Notes under the pieces: model-generated | Told to the model about the DNA's origin: nothing | Database searches by the model: none | Seen by the model: the letters and a program-made list of their open reading frames with translations, nothing else | Program-made: the position numbers and the translations under genes | Source: Nephromyces sp. MM_2019 | Lineage: Eukaryota; Apicomplexa; Aconoidasida; Nephromycida | Assembly (NCBI GenBank): GCA_015657535.1 | Contig: JADHZB010001198.1 | Location: 10,991-66,078, forward strand | Length of the DNA stretch: 55,088 nucleotides | Reading direction: 5' to 3' | Shown: piece by piece, positions 11,396 to 26,300 of the stretch | How the letters are laid out: the number at the start of each line of letters is the position of its first letter | Position numbering within the stretch: the stretch's first letter is position 1

Positions 11396-14300
11396 CCTTG
11401 TTTAGTGATCACTGAATCAAACACAAGAGACTTAGCAGAGAGCGCCGTGTTGTGTGTTCGAAGCTTGTTTAGACGCTGCAAGCAGCTTTCTCTTCGTGAC
11501 AGTGTGCCTGGCATGTTGGCTACCTCCCGTTTTTCCGTAGTTTCCGCTACAGGCTTGGGGGCATTCCCCTGTCTAGGAGTAGAGTGCTGAGATTTTGAAT
11601 GAGGCGACTTCAAGGGCCTTTCGTAGGCCACGCGCCTTCCATGAACTTGCGATGGTGGGATAACAACTGAGATAAAAATGAAATGCAAAGGAGTGAACAG
11701 TTGAAAGTTTAGCTCCTTGATATGTCAAAATCGTGGAGACATCACACATCGTATCGCAAACACAAACGACGAAAAAAGGGGATCACACAAACATATGGAA
11801 ACTCATGCTTGCACATACACAAAAACCGCACGCATGATACAAAGTGCTTAGCAGGTATACCCATAGCAAGACAGCAAGCTATACGCACCTAGCCGGTATG
11901 ACAAACGCAAAAACTGCATATTTCACCCAATGCACCCACCATATACAACAAAAACGCACAAACAGCATGTCACTCAATGCACCCACCAAATACGACACAC
12001 ACACCACCACTGAACGCAAGAACCAAAGCGGAAAAAAACACACACGCTCTCATCCATCACCCAATGCACCCACCACATCTCACACACTACATACTACAAA
12101 CACACATACCAATCGTCCGTCCAGTGTGTTTCGGACTATCCATCTGATGCAGATCCCTGGAGTCACTGGCCAAGCTCGTATCTTCTGAGTAAGAGAGATC
12201 ACCTCCAGATCTGGTGATGTTCAACTGAGGAACACCGTAACTACGCAGTTTGCTCTCCTTTATTGGTAGCTTTTTTGAGAACTTCGCAGCAGCAGCGTTA
12301 ATCCCTTCTTTGGTATGTTGTTCGGCCAACGGAGAAACATCAGGAGATAGAACATCCTGATTCAGCCGAATCGTTTGCAGATGCATGCCCTCTTCAGCAC
12401 CGGAGCTAGACTCATCAGAAGCACTTGGACTCTCAGTAAGATAAGCATGATCAGAAGCAGATTTCGACTCATCCAAGGACCTCAGCCGAGTATCACGGTA
12501 TCTCTGCCTCTTTGACATATCCTGCCCGCTAGTTCGATGCAAAGGTTCTTCCCCGATAGAAACTGAACGAGAAGTGAGATTTACGTCAGATGAAGCACCG
12601 GACATGTCAGCATTCTTTGCGTTTTTCCTCGTTGCGTGCATAAACGAGGGATTAGCCGAATAATAACCTTCCCTCCGCTTATTTCGCCGTCTCTCATATC
12701 GTTCCTTGTTTTCCTCATACACACTCTTGTCATTCTTTAGACCCTCTGCGTCTACTGGTGGTGAAATGCTTTGATGCATGTGGTAGTAACTGTAACTATT
12801 CATGATATCTTCAGGATATTGCTCATACATTGGATATAACGAATTTGATGAAGCAGGAGTATGAGCATCACGCTGCACAATACTCGAACCGTCTGATTCT
12901 ACATCCTCATCTTCAGGTCCACTAGCTGTTGGAGCTAAAGAACCACTATCCATGAACTCAGGAAAGGATGGAGTGCTCTTCTGGCCTCTCTTTCCCAATA
13001 GCACCCCATCCACATCTCTCGAAACCTTCACCTCTTTACCATAACTAAGAGTAGCTGCATATGAAGAGCTCATGGTGTGACGCAATGCTTCATCAACAGC
13101 AACAGGTGGCTCAGAGGCAGCACCAGTACGAGATGCAGAAGAGTACATGTGTTCTGGAAAAACAGCGTTTGAATCGGCGTAGGCCCCCTTGCTGCGTCTT
13201 CTTCTTGCTTTCTCATAGGAGGGCTTGGGATTACGATCTCCTGGAAAGGCGGGTGTGAAGCTCTTTTGGTGGCGCAAGCCTCTCTTCACAGCTTCATCCC
13301 TCATGTAGAAAGCCTCTTTCTGGCCTCTGCTACCACCATATCGCCATCCCGGCGCAATCCCAACATCCGAGCGCCTACCTTTGCTTACATACTCCTGATA
13401 AGAGTAATAAGCAGAGGGATCATCACCCACAGACCCTTTTTCAAAGTGGCTGCGAGTAGCGGTATCATCGTATAACGGAATATCTTCTTGGATTCTATCA
13501 TCACCATCATCTAAATCATTAAGCTTATCTTCCTCGTCATGAGATTCGTACTTGTTACTGCTACTAAACCCGCTAATCACTTCATTGCCCTCAGTATCAC
13601 CATCGCTACTACAATAACTCCCCATCTCTAAACCCTCCATTTCAATGAGTTCTCTATCTTCCCGGTAGGCGTTACGATTTAACCTATAATCACTGTAGTT
13701 GAGGCACTCCTCAACTTTTTCCGATCTTTCATATTCATCGACTACGTTCTCTTGCCCAAGTGATGCTGAGGAGTGAGGGAAAACAAGTGTAGATACATCG
13801 CCTCTTTCGTCTAAGAAATACTCTTCGCTAGGGTGGTAGGCGGAAGACATACTACCAGCGACATTACCATCACCTTCTTGTTCTTGTTCTTCCTCTTCTT
13901 CCATACGTTGAACGTTATTATAGGATGACTTTGGAAAACGGCTCTCAGCTGCTCTCTGCTGCAGACCTTTCAACAATTCTGTATTCCTAGCCTTTTTGCC
14001 GTACTGCATATACCGCAAGAAAATGTTTCGCGCGTCATCTTGTTTCGTTCTAACCCTTGCGTAGGAGGGATTCTTAACAAGCGTGGGATACTTGGCTTGC
14101 AAGGGATACTTTGGACGTTTGGGGTGAGTAGCTTTCTCAAGAGAAAACGAATGGGCGTACATGTATTGCTGTGTGCCGTCCCCATGGTGAATGGGATTGA
14201 GAGAAGCACGCTCGTGTGCAGAGTAAGATGAGAGATTATTTTTGTACCTGAAATCAAACTCTTTCTTGCTCTGCACACCATTATCAGGTTGACTACTATA

Positions 14301-17300
14301 TCTACCAGGTTGGTTACCTTGAACACTAGCATAATATCCACTCCCTATCGCCATTTTCCGCTTACTCACTGCATTTGCTTTCTTTCCTGACTTAAACCCA
14401 CGAACATCAGCTGATGGTATACTGCTAGGATCATAACTATTATAACTGTCATTAGGAACACGAGAAGCTACAGAGTGAGTATTACTACCGACAGAACCAG
14501 TGGTATCATTTTTGAGGCTAAAAGCTTTAAATGAGTCGTTGCCATCATGTGCTTTACTAGCCTTATCCTTTCTACCTTTACGCTTCTTAAGATCACTACC
14601 GAACGACTGAGATTGCATTTTCATCATATCAGCCTGAGAGTACCCCCTTGGAGAAGGAGCTTCACCATCATTACCCTCTCTCAGTGACCTCACTGAGAAA
14701 GCTTTAGATGTGTGTTGCTCCCCTTCCCTCTTTGTTGATGCAGCACCCCTACCGGAGGGAAGTGAAATCCTCTTCGGGAAAAAGTTATCAACCTCACGAG
14801 AAGAGATCCTTGCTTTCCCACGAGCAAGCGAGCTTAGATACAATATGAGAGATTCACGGGATATCCAATCCGGGGCTGAGGCGTGCCCTCTAACTCCAGC
14901 CTCTGAGCGTTCTCCTGCTGAGTTGTGCGCGTGTGCCTTGGCTTCAGATTTACCAACAGAACTCGACATATAATCAAAGAAAAGCCTATTTCTACCATCA
15001 TCTTCGTAAGTATCTACTTCTTCCACTAGATCCTCTACTTCCTCTGCTTCTTCATCTTCTTCCTCTGCTTCTTCATCTTTTTCCTCTTCCTCTTCCTCCT
15101 CTTCCTCTTCTTCTTCCTCTTCTTCCTCTTCTTCTTCCTCTTCTTCTTCCTCTACTTCTTCCTCTTCTTCCTCTTCTTCCTCTTCTTCCTCTTCTTCCTC
15201 TTCTTCCTCTTCTTCCTCTACTTCCTCTACTTCAACTTCTTCCACTTCTTCATCTTCTTCCTCTTCTTCCGCCACCTCTTTTTCTTCGTCCGGAAATTCT
15301 TCTTCCTCCTCTTGCTCTTCCCCCTCATCCTTTTCCTCTTCTTCCTCTTCCCCCTCTTCCTTCTTTTCTTCCTCATCTTCCTCCTGTTCCTCTTCTCGTG
15401 TGTCTTCCCCTACCTCTCCTACCTTCCCTACGCCCTCTTGCTCCTCCAGATCATCTAATTTCTCCTCCAATACACCTATTCCCTCATCTTCCTCCCTCTT
15501 TTCATCAACTCTACGCTGCAAAAATGCCTTGGCGAATGTTTCCTGCCCGTGCAAAACGGAAGGAGAATCTGAACGATCCATGCGCACATGAGAAGGATGA
15601 TAAGAATCCTTCCAATGACGCTGAGGGAAACCCCCATGGAACGACGGAAAGACTTTCGAGAAGACATCTTCTGCATAACTTTCGTCAGAAGATGCAGAGC
15701 GCCCAATATGCGAGAGTGAGTACGGTTCTAACCCCCATAGGTAATACATATGCTCAAGCATAGATTGCTCATGACTCAGTAGAGGTGCAGCTTGAAGCCA
15801 CGCACCATAAGAACGATCCTCCAGTCCAGCATAGCTACTAGAATAACCTCGTTGAAGATGATGAGGCTTGGAAAACTGATTCAAAGACCCATATGAAGGA
15901 GCAACATGCGACAAGCCAGCAGGAACACGAGGGGAAAGAGGAGGTGAATAAAACCTTTCACGTTCCCTATGCATTTCATGGTTACCTGGAGGTCTTGACG
16001 ACGATTTGTTACCAGAAATCGCCTCTAAATCGCTCTTTGAAGGCAGGATTCCGGGGTCAGCCTCATGAATATGTTGCTGATGACGATAAAAGGCATTCAT
16101 TCTATTTACTTCATCGTTATTATAGGCATGGGAAGCTGTTGAATCCCTTCTAAATGGTCTTGATCGATGATGACCAACAGATGCCCATAGGTCATGATAA
16201 TCACGCTGGTCTTTTCCAGACTTCTGATGATTCATTGGTGCATCAATGTCACCCTCCTTCCTTCTTTCTTTCGTTTCGTCAAAACATATCATATTCCGGT
16301 AATCCGAGGCACCTCCGTAGCTCATCCCACCAGCTTTATTCTGATAGTGATGCAGATACTCCCCTTCCCCAGGGATGCCTCTTTGATGAGGAGGATAACT
16401 TGAAGATAATAAAAACTGCTCTTCCCATTGAGAAACCCTCCTCTCTTCCCCATTATCCCGGGAGTAGGGAGCACCATCTCGAGAACCCCCACCCAGTGGA
16501 TATGCAGGCTGCTGAAACTCTCTATACGGTGAAAAAGGCATCATAACCTCCCCTTCGGGATATCTCATTGGAAATGCAGCCGAAGACCCAGTTAGATGCT
16601 GGTTAACGAGTGAAGGGTGCACTTGATGTGCTGGTGGCGGACGACCGTATCCATGCTGTGTATACCCACCTCCCCTACCATAGGGCATATACACTGGGGG
16701 GCCAAAGGGCATACCATGCTGAGGTTGGCGCATCATGCGCGGGTAAAGTGAGGGGTTAACACCTACATCATTGGGTGTAGGCATCATATTACCTGGGTTA
16801 TTATAATATATATACCCTACATTTCCTTCTCCACCCATGAAGGAAGAAGCTTCGCCATAAGCTTCCTCTGGTGATAGAGAGGCTTTTGGGAAGTACTGTG
16901 GGTTCATCCCGGCGGGAATATTGTCATAGAATCCGGTTGGGGGGGGCCCCCTGTGTGTTTGTCCTTGAGGAAACTGTGCGCCTTCCCCTCTCCTAAGATA
17001 TGGCATCTGATAGTAAGAATCCGTAGGATAGCTGCTGAGCATAATCTCCCTCTTAAGACCTTGTTCTGCCTGTCGCGAAACGTGATAACGATTAGTGGAG
17101 AATAAGTCATTGCGTGAAGGATAAGGAGGAATGTTGCGGAGGTAATCAAAGTAGCAATCATTTTCTTCAGCTGGTGTGTGAGGGGTAGTATGAAAGTTGT
17201 AATATGCATCGCTTCCACTTGGAAATCGTGAATAGCGCAGATAAGTATTGAAATCATCATAGGAAGAAGATAAGTTGTGAGGAAGAGGATCTTCATTTAA

Positions 17301-20300
17301 AGCATAAAGATCTCGCCGATAATTACTCTGCAAACCAGAACTTTCATGAGAGGAGCCTAAGTCATGATGAGGAAGCAGAAAATCTCTAGTTGGAGTACGT
17401 AAATCCTGCACTTCAGCAGCTCTTAAACCTCTAGTTGGAGAACATAAATCTTGCACATTATCAGCCCAAAAAGATGATTCTTCACGATGAAGATTGTTGC
17501 TCCATCGAGGTAAGACGATGCTGCGCGTTTCACCACCATTATAAACACTTCCTATATCATCAGCCAGCCGCTCATAATACTCTACAGAAGGATAATTTAC
17601 CTGACTGTCTATTGATCGTATTGATGCACCATTATACTGTGGAAAGGATTGTGCAGCCGTGGAGTAGTAGCTGCTGGGCTGGGGGAACCCTCTGTCCCAT
17701 GACAGAATATTTGAGGAGCTAGTAGGGAACGCACTCAATTTTTGAGGCTCTCGAGGTGAGTTAAGTGGTGTAATTAATGTTTGGCTTGGATGATTACCAG
17801 CAGGAACTTCGGAGTTTATCCTAGAGTCGCCTGAGCAAGCAGCAAGCGAAGAAGGTGGCAGAGGGTTGAGAAAGCATTAAGTGAAGAGGGTGGAAGAGGA
17901 GTAAAAAAGCAACAGTGACAGCAATACAGGGGGTGCAGATCAACTGTCGGCAATATCTATGAAATGATGAAGTGCTTATCATATATATCCATATACAAGA
18001 GGGTATGCTGCAGGGTGTATTAGGGAGTAGCTTAAAATTGTACACGAGAATTAAGCAGTACGGAGCAGGTGAGCAAAGAAACTTCACATATGCCATAGGA
18101 AGCAGAGCACGTCTTCATAAATGTGAGCTGTTCGCTCCGAGAAAGATCATAACGTACTTCATACAATATACATTATGAAACTGCCAATCTCCTGGGAAAA
18201 AAAAGATGGAAGAGGGTACAGCTTATCAGAACTACAATGAAAATGATGCTAATATCGTGTATTACATCAAACGAGGCATGTTTGGTAGCCTTAAAGAGAG
18301 AAAGTGGCTCAAAAAAAGCACAAAAATACATATAATGATGCAATGGAAATCTGAAGCTTTCAACAGAGAGATATCTGGTCTGTGAGCAGCAAGCATAGTA
18401 CTGGTAAGCGGGTGTCTATCTTCAATAAGGACGATACAAAAAAAGCTTTGAGAGAAAGAGCATCAAAAAATATTTAGAATTTCATTGGAAAGCGTTCTGA
18501 GAGCGAGAAGATGCGAAGAAACATCATTGCAATAATGCTAAACAGGATAAAGAAAAATGCGCAGTAACGCAGGAAGCACACAGAAAGCAACACACACAAA
18601 AAAAGGGGTAAATGACACACGAAGGGTAGCATAAGCCTAACTAATTATACAATAAACCAACATAACCAAATAGAACATAAACCAAAAGGCAAACCAACAA
18701 ACAAGCCCACACAATCAAAGTAAGTGCAAGCACCATACAAACACACAGCTAACATAATCAACTCATGCAGATCAAAGCAAAACACATGAATCAATGTTAT
18801 CAAAAGCAAACAAAGATATCAAACCAACAAACACACAAACACCAAATCAACACGCCAAATCAGCAAAACAAGTCAACACACCAAATCAGCACACAAAAAC
18901 CAGTACACAACAACCAACACACAAACACCAAATCAACACCTACCTGCTGATTGCTTCATATGCTCGAGAAACTGCCGCTCCAGCGGAACTGAACTCATAT
19001 AGATACCACCACTTGTGGGTATATTATTCGAAGATGAAAGCTGTGCCAAACTCTCACTGGAAGCAACACCACTTTCAGAGGGTTGGACTGGATGAACAGC
19101 ATACGCCTGCTGCCCCAACTTACAATCTACAGGACCCCTTGGAGATGACTTCAGTGAAGGCTCTCCACCAGTGTTGATTCCTGCAAGGCGTGAAGATTCA
19201 CAGGATACATGATATAATTCACTAGTTTTCTGCGATGTATTGTCAATCGTTGAATAACTTTCTTGACTTTTCACCATCATTTCTTCATCTTTCGAATGAT
19301 CACAGTGTATGCTGGGCAAAGAAGGAGCGATGAATACGCCTGAAAAAGCCTCAGTATGAAGAGCAGATGTCTGCCCTTGCATAAACACGGCTGAATGAGT
19401 ATTGACAGTCTGTTGATTTGGATTTAAAAGTAAAACAGAATCTTCTTTCAAAGACAAAGGATTAGCTGCGTACAAGGCTTCTCCTTTCGCTTTGGACGTT
19501 GCTATACGTGCCACCATCCCCGAATTAATCGGTTTGAAAGGGGGAACCACTACATCGCTAATATCGTCTAAACCATCTATCGATGTGAGAGCAGACAAGC
19601 AGTTTGGCAAATCTTCATCAAGGCTATCGCAAACAGCTCCTAATGTAGTGTCTATACTTGCAGCACGCATTTCTTCGGTAGTCTCTATGTTGTTCAGCCC
19701 TGCGATCGATGATTCTACATGTTGCATTGATGATTTCACACTTTCTATTGAAGATTCTATGCTTTCTATTGATGTGTCTACGCATGATACTCCTAGCACT
19801 CCTATCTCTGCTCTTCTCTCAAGCTCTCCATCCTTTCCAGCCACAATAACAGAGCTGCTATAATTGCTAGGCCCAGAACTTCCAGAAGAAGATAGCTGCA
19901 CATGCAGTAAATAATCAGCACTGCCAGAAAATCTGGGGCTTTCCTGTTTGCCCTCGGTAACTGATTTCGTTGGAAGGGACTCGAGGCCAGCTGGAGAGAT
20001 ATCATCATAGATGTTCTCCACCGCTGTTGGCTTCTTTGGTGACGGAATGCTACTCATACAAGGAGAAGCTGCAGCCTGTTCAAAAGAGTGTTTTGGATTG
20101 TTCGACAAAGTCTGGTTAAGTATATCCAGCGTAGCAGAGGGAGGGAGTATGGTGGCTGCAGAAGCGGAGGTAGCATTTCCAGTTATTTGGTCCCTGTATT
20201 CATGAAGAGCAGCTGACGAGGATGAATCCGGCGAGGAAAAAACCTCAGCGAAGGAATCAAAAGATCGATCAGCTCTTTCTGGAATCAACGGAAACAGACC

Positions 20301-23300
20301 ATCATCAGGGCTTGCAGCATCTTGATAATCGCTCAACAATTTCTTCTCGTTTGCATGCTTCAATGCATCTGAAAGATGCATGTTTGTCTTCTTTGGTAAC
20401 GTCCCAGAGACCCTCAACGCTGATGCTTCCTGGTGGTGCTTATTACTAGCCTGGGAAGTTCCACTAAACCCCTCTTCTGATGCTAAAACTCGCGCTCCCT
20501 CAGTTGCTACCGGCTTCCCTGGAGCTGCAAATCTACTACCTACAATTACATTGGGCCAGCCTGCAACAGCCTCCAAACTTGTTACTACCCCTGATTTAGT
20601 CGCCGGCACAGAATCAGTCGCTGCTAGCATCCCATTTTCCCCTGAAACTACGGCGGACTCCGAGGCTTTCGATCCTGAGCTCGGCATTGGTTCCGATTCT
20701 GCAGTATTTTCGTGGCTAGTTTTACCCTCATTCGAAGCTCCAGAGAGGCCACCCTGACGAGAATCTACAGTGTTGGAGCTCTTCAAATTAGACTTATAAT
20801 CCTTGCTAGCAACATAACCATCAGCATTATCTGGGTTTCTTGATGCTTGTAAAAGCTTCTTATTCCCACTTTTCAACGAGCTAAAGTGAAGATCGAGCTC
20901 CGCTTCAAGCTTTGACGCTATAATCTTGGAAAGTCGGGTAGCTTTGGAAGCACCTGAAGAAGTAGGCGGGGTATTTGCATCAGCACTCACTGAGGATAAA
21001 TCATGGAGGCCAGGCTTTTCCGGGTATTCAGGCAACCTCTTCGGAATAGCCTCCTTTAAAGTACCCGTTCTCGAAGATCCTTGGAGATTCACAACAGCAC
21101 CTGGAACAGCAGTTCCACCTTTTTTGGAGATATCCAGCTGCTTCAAGGGTGCTGACCGCTGTGAAACTGCCTTTGAAGACTCCACAGTCAACTTTTTAGT
21201 CATTGAATAGGCAGAAGAAGCCTGTCCGCGTGTGCTTTGAACATCGTGCTGCAGTAGCCTAGTCGAATCATCATCCAGAGACGCATTAGTAGATCTACCA
21301 TACACCAACGAATCGTCTTTGTATACAATACCCGGTGCTGCAGAGGTTATGAAAGAAGTACGTTTCGCTCGAGCCCCAGACTTAAGATCATCTTTTTTCG
21401 CGAGTGACCCCGATCGGCCCATCTTATCAGCAGACTCCTTCCCTATCAAACCCTTAGATTCAGCGGAGGCACTAAAAACGAGTCCTTTCTTCTCTGAAAG
21501 CGATGAAGCTTCATTCTTTAATCGCTTATCACCAGAGAGAGCCTTGCCAGCGTATGCACTAGATGAAGCCAACGGTTTCACATCTTCACAGTTGCCGTCA
21601 ACAGAATTACTAGTGGCCATAAATACAGAATCTGAGTATTGCCACCCACTGTTCTGCTCCCCTACAGTTGATGAGGCTTCGTTTTTGCTTGAAGTGATAG
21701 ATTCTCTGTAAGCAGCATTATCAGTTAGCTTTGCCTTCGATGCCACATCCTTGCTACTAGACATTCGAGTTAGCTTCGCAGGCAAAACCTTATCATGAAA
21801 TCCACCGGATGAAGAAATAGAGCCAGAAACAGTTGAAAGTGATGCATCGATAGTAGCATCACTTTGTGATGAAGCAAAGCGTGTATCCTGCGATAAGCTC
21901 CACTTAGCGTGGCTCACATCAATGGGGATCGTAGCAGCTAGAGCCTCCTTTGCTGTTACTGCAGGCGCTCCAGCTTTTGAACTATATGTCTGCTTGTTTC
22001 CAGCTACACTTTGGGGGATCTTGGTAGCTTTGGAATCACTGGTGCTAAGAGAAGTACCAAAGACATCAGGTACAAGCGCGCGTGAAGACGAGTTCTTCAC
22101 AAGGGTAGCATCTAATATACCCGATGTGGCAGCTTTAACACTTTCTGATGAAGCAGTGGGATGCTGAGAAACAGAACCCATATTGCCAAGCAAAGTAGGG
22201 AGTGCTGTCGATACAAGAGGATCCTGAAGCTTTGGTAACTCTTCAGCACTAATAGATCTCGATTCCCCCGTAAAAATCGATGATTTAGAGGAAGTGCGAA
22301 GAGCAGTGTTATTCACTTGCGGCAGTGTATTGACACTGAGAGATTTTTGGGTAATCGTTGTAACCTTGGAGGGTTCCGAAGTAGTCCCGTAAACTTCAGA
22401 TGAAATGCAAGGGCGAGAAGCTGCAGCAGTATGGGAGGATTTGCCAGGAGCAGTAGATGCAGTGCTAGACTGAGAAGCCCTCGGTGTCGTGGGTGCAGTG
22501 CTAGACTGAGAAGTCCTCGGTGTCGTGGATGCAGTGCTAGACTGAGAGGTCCTCGGAGTAGTAGCTGCAGTACTAGCCTGGGAGGCCTTTGGAATTGTTG
22601 GTGACGCAGTGTTCACCTGAGAGCTCCTCGGGCTCGCTGAGGAAGTCATCCGGAAGACTCCAGGACGGTGAGGAGTGAGAGATCTAGAAGATGCAGCAAC
22701 CTGAAGCCCTCTGGGAGTAGTAGGGGAAGGAATACTTTCAGAAGGTTTAGAAGTTAACACAGCACCACAACTAGCTTCGTTGAATTTCGGGGTGGGGATG
22801 GTGATGGATGGTGTCAACTTCTTATGCGCCGAACTAGACTCTGAAGCACTTTGACTAACTGAAGACTGCGCAGCTGCGGGTGCGTTGTTAGGAAGCACAG
22901 TGGCTGGGTGTTCAAGGGTATTTGAGGGAGGCTCCGTCGTTGTACTAGCACTGACGGAAAGAAGCTCAATTACCAAGTTCGCAGCGATACTCGTAGCAGC
23001 TTCTGGTGTACTGGAGGGCATAGAAGTCACAGCAGGCCTAGAGGAATACGAAGAAGACATTACAAGGGAGGCGATGCTATTACTATCAGATGGAATGGAC
23101 GCAGGATACCCCTCTGAGTCCTGAAGAGCAGACCTATGCAAAGCGGGATCCGCACTTGAAGATGCAGCTACAGAGGAAGAACCCGCCATCATTAATGTGA
23201 CTTTCATAGATTGCTGGGATGACGTCTTCCTTGTCATTGAAGGGCCTTTATACTCGCTAGAATCACTCCTTTGAGTAGAACTCTTGACTTTTGATCTTTT

Positions 23301-26300
23301 CTTGCTGATCACACTACCACCGTGAGCTGCTATCGTATCCACATCAGACGTTCGAGGAGAGGAGGTTAACTTACACTCCGAGCCAGTCGCCGTCTGCATA
23401 GAAAGACCTGCAAAAGTTTTCTGGCCTGAAACATGTTTTGAAGCTTCTATGCTAGCAGTTTCAGTACTAGATGTCCGTTGCACAACAGTAGCTTCCTTAG
23501 AAGTAGAGTTGCTAGAAGAAGCTCCGGCCAAAGAACTCTCAACTTTTGAAGCTGCAACCTTCCCCTGAGCAGAAGTAATCTTCTTAAAAAGGTTACCTTC
23601 CTTCCTAACCGTAGGAGAAACACGAGTAGCTTCGGTTGCGTTGCATTCATCGAATGCAATGTCTGAACTGTCGCTTGCAGAAATAGTGCCCGCAGTACGC
23701 TTAACCACTCGTTGATGAAGATCATGAACAGTGTAATTATTGGCAGCTTCCACGTTTCTTTCCGCTGCATAAACATCCAACATTTCAGTGGAAGCAGAAG
23801 CTTCAAGACCACTTGGTAAAGCATTTTTTTTACCCTTTGATTGGGTATCATAACTCATTCTAGTTGAATAAATTATACCCAGTGTGGTTCCACTCTCCTG
23901 GGAAAGATCAGGAACACGGGGCTGGCCTGTCCCAGCTCCACTTATTGTCTTGTCTTCCTGTATGGAATTTCCTTGATTTAAAGTATGATCTACAGCATTA
24001 ACTGCGTGCTGATTAACAACATAAGATTTCCCATCCTTTATAATATTAGCTGGAGACTTCTTGCTATCCCCAGATAAGCTTGAAGCATCTACAGGCAAAG
24101 CTGCATTTGCGTTTTTAGTACTTTGTGTGCTCGCAGTGCGTTTTGCCAAGGTGACAGTGCCCTCATTCTTCTTACCTTGAACATCATTCTGGATTAGATT
24201 AGTGGACCCTGCTTTCGAACTCCTTTTAGAGCCTACGACTTCATCAGAGATAACAGCAGCAGACTTGGTAATACGTTTCTCATTTGTGGGTGCTTTTGGA
24301 TAAGAACTATTGGTGCCATTGGGTGAAGGCTTATTTGAAGAGACTAGGGCTGTCCGGTTATCATCCCATAGACCACTAGAAACCTCCTCACTTCCTGTTC
24401 GCAGTCCAGTAGCTTTGAGAGAATCGTTATGGATGTTAAAGCTCGCTAGTGTCCCTACTGAGGCGCTGGCAGTACTACTTGAAGCTCCTTCAATGCTAGG
24501 TGTAGTGACGTGAATGCTAGTATGTACAGCGCCTTTCTTTGCAATTACTTTTGTTCTTTTCTTCAAGGAGGCAACCTTGACAGCGGTACTTGCAAGCTCT
24601 TCTTCAAGTAGCAGAAGCTCGTTAGATAGGGCAGAAGGGGGGGAAGCTGGGGGGGAAGTTGAGCGGGAAGATACAGGGGAAGCTGGGGGGGAAGCTTGTG
24701 GGGAAGAAGATCGAGGTGCTGATGAGGGTATCGATGGAGCTCCAGAAGGAGCTCCAGCCGGAGTACGGGAGGGATCTCGAGAAGCAGCTCCAGAAGTAGC
24801 TCCAGAAGTGGTTCGAGTAGCAACTCCAGAAGCAGCTCTGGATAGGGAAGAAGGGAGTGCCGAAGAAGTAGACGGGGAGGAAGAAGGGGGGGAATAACGT
24901 GACGCAGAAGGGCATGCAGAAGAGAGGGCAGAGGATGAAGCAAGGTGAGAGGAAAAGGGAGCTGAAGGGTGCTCAGAGTCAACTGCAGAGCCAGCTGACA
25001 CTGAACTAGCTGCTTTAAAACGGATATCCCTGGGACTGGAACTATTGGTAGATACACGAGCTGCCATCCCCAAGGCTATCTCGGCACGCTTAGTCTTTGC
25101 TTTTGAGTTATTCGCAGCAGCTCGAGTTGTAGCCGACACGCTCTCAGATCTATTAGCTGAAGAAGTTGCTTTAGGAGCTTCAACATTAGCAGCACCTAGG
25201 GAACTTGAGGACACACTCTTTGACTTAGTTGAAAGAGCACCCAATCTAGCCATATTAACTGAAGCAGAAGAGGCATTCGCTGAAAACTCCTTCCTAGGGG
25301 AAGCCTTATGAGATAAAGTAGCCCTAACAGAGGCTACACTAACACTTTTTGTGTTCAAATTACCACTAGTAGCATCGAGATTAGGATCTTCATGGCTACG
25401 AGAATAAAACAAAGAATCAGCATAGGATGAGTTCGCCGTAGCATATGAACGTGCTCGAGCTTGCGCTGAAATGGGAGCTTTCTGTAACTTTGAGTCAACC
25501 ACTACAGCATTAGCCTCTTCGGTAAAATTTGCCAGAAAGACTGGAACTTTAGAATGCCTTAAAAACGAAGAAACTGCAGAATTCTGGTTATTTGTGGACC
25601 CATAATACCGCAAAGATTCATCCTTAGAAAGAGCTTCCGGATTTTTTAAGTGTTTTTCTGATGAAAGGTTACGCAATGCGTAATCAGAACTCAAGGAATT
25701 ATTCTTAAATGCCGTATAATTTTTACTAGACTCCTGTTGAGGCTCGGATATTATGTTTGAAGCAGTATACAAAGCAGATATCCCTTCATCAGCTTGAACA
25801 GACTCCTGCACAGACCTTGCTTTTGAAAAAGATTGAGATTTCGTTTTCACAGGAGCTTTTTGATGTATCCCCTTTGAAAGCGCAAAAGATGATTCTGTAG
25901 CACGCTGTAGAAACTCCGCTTGTTCACACCTATGTGCGCGGTTCGTCTTTGTGGAGTCATTAGCTAGTTCCCCTGCTTGATTACCAAAAAAGCTTGTGTT
26001 GTCATTCACATGCATACCAGCTTTAGATTCAGCAGGGGTTTTGGTGAGATTTTTTTCCGGCTTATCTAAAGAAGATCCTTCCGTATGCAAATCTTCCAAC
26101 GCCCTGCTCCTTTCAGAAAATTGACTCGCTGAATAGCCTGACATTACATTAGAACCAACAGCACTCGATAAAGAGGAGTGCTTCCCAACACCCCTTGGCT
26201 GCAATCCTGAATTCTTAGATGCAGCAATAATATCAGCCTTTTCCGAAAACGTTTTGGGACTTTCAGCTGAAACGCCTGATATAGCGTCTTGCGCCACAAA

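Noticed and set aside
11844..12188. 114-residue plus-strand ORF rich in Thr and His
   Set aside because: It lies across the CA-repeat of intron 4 and the end of exon 4 on the other strand; CA repeats give Thr/His frames.
14933..15763. 276-residue plus-strand ORF rich in Leu and Pro
   Set aside because: It is the complement of the poly-Glu tract of the giant kinase; a CTT/CCT run is open in several frames by composition, and its flanks lie inside a phase-supported minus-strand exon.
24563..25057. 164-residue minus-strand ORF, Leu/Pro-rich
   Set aside because: Shadow frame inside exon 3 of the giant gene, created by the Ser/Ala/Pro-rich repeat-like sequence.
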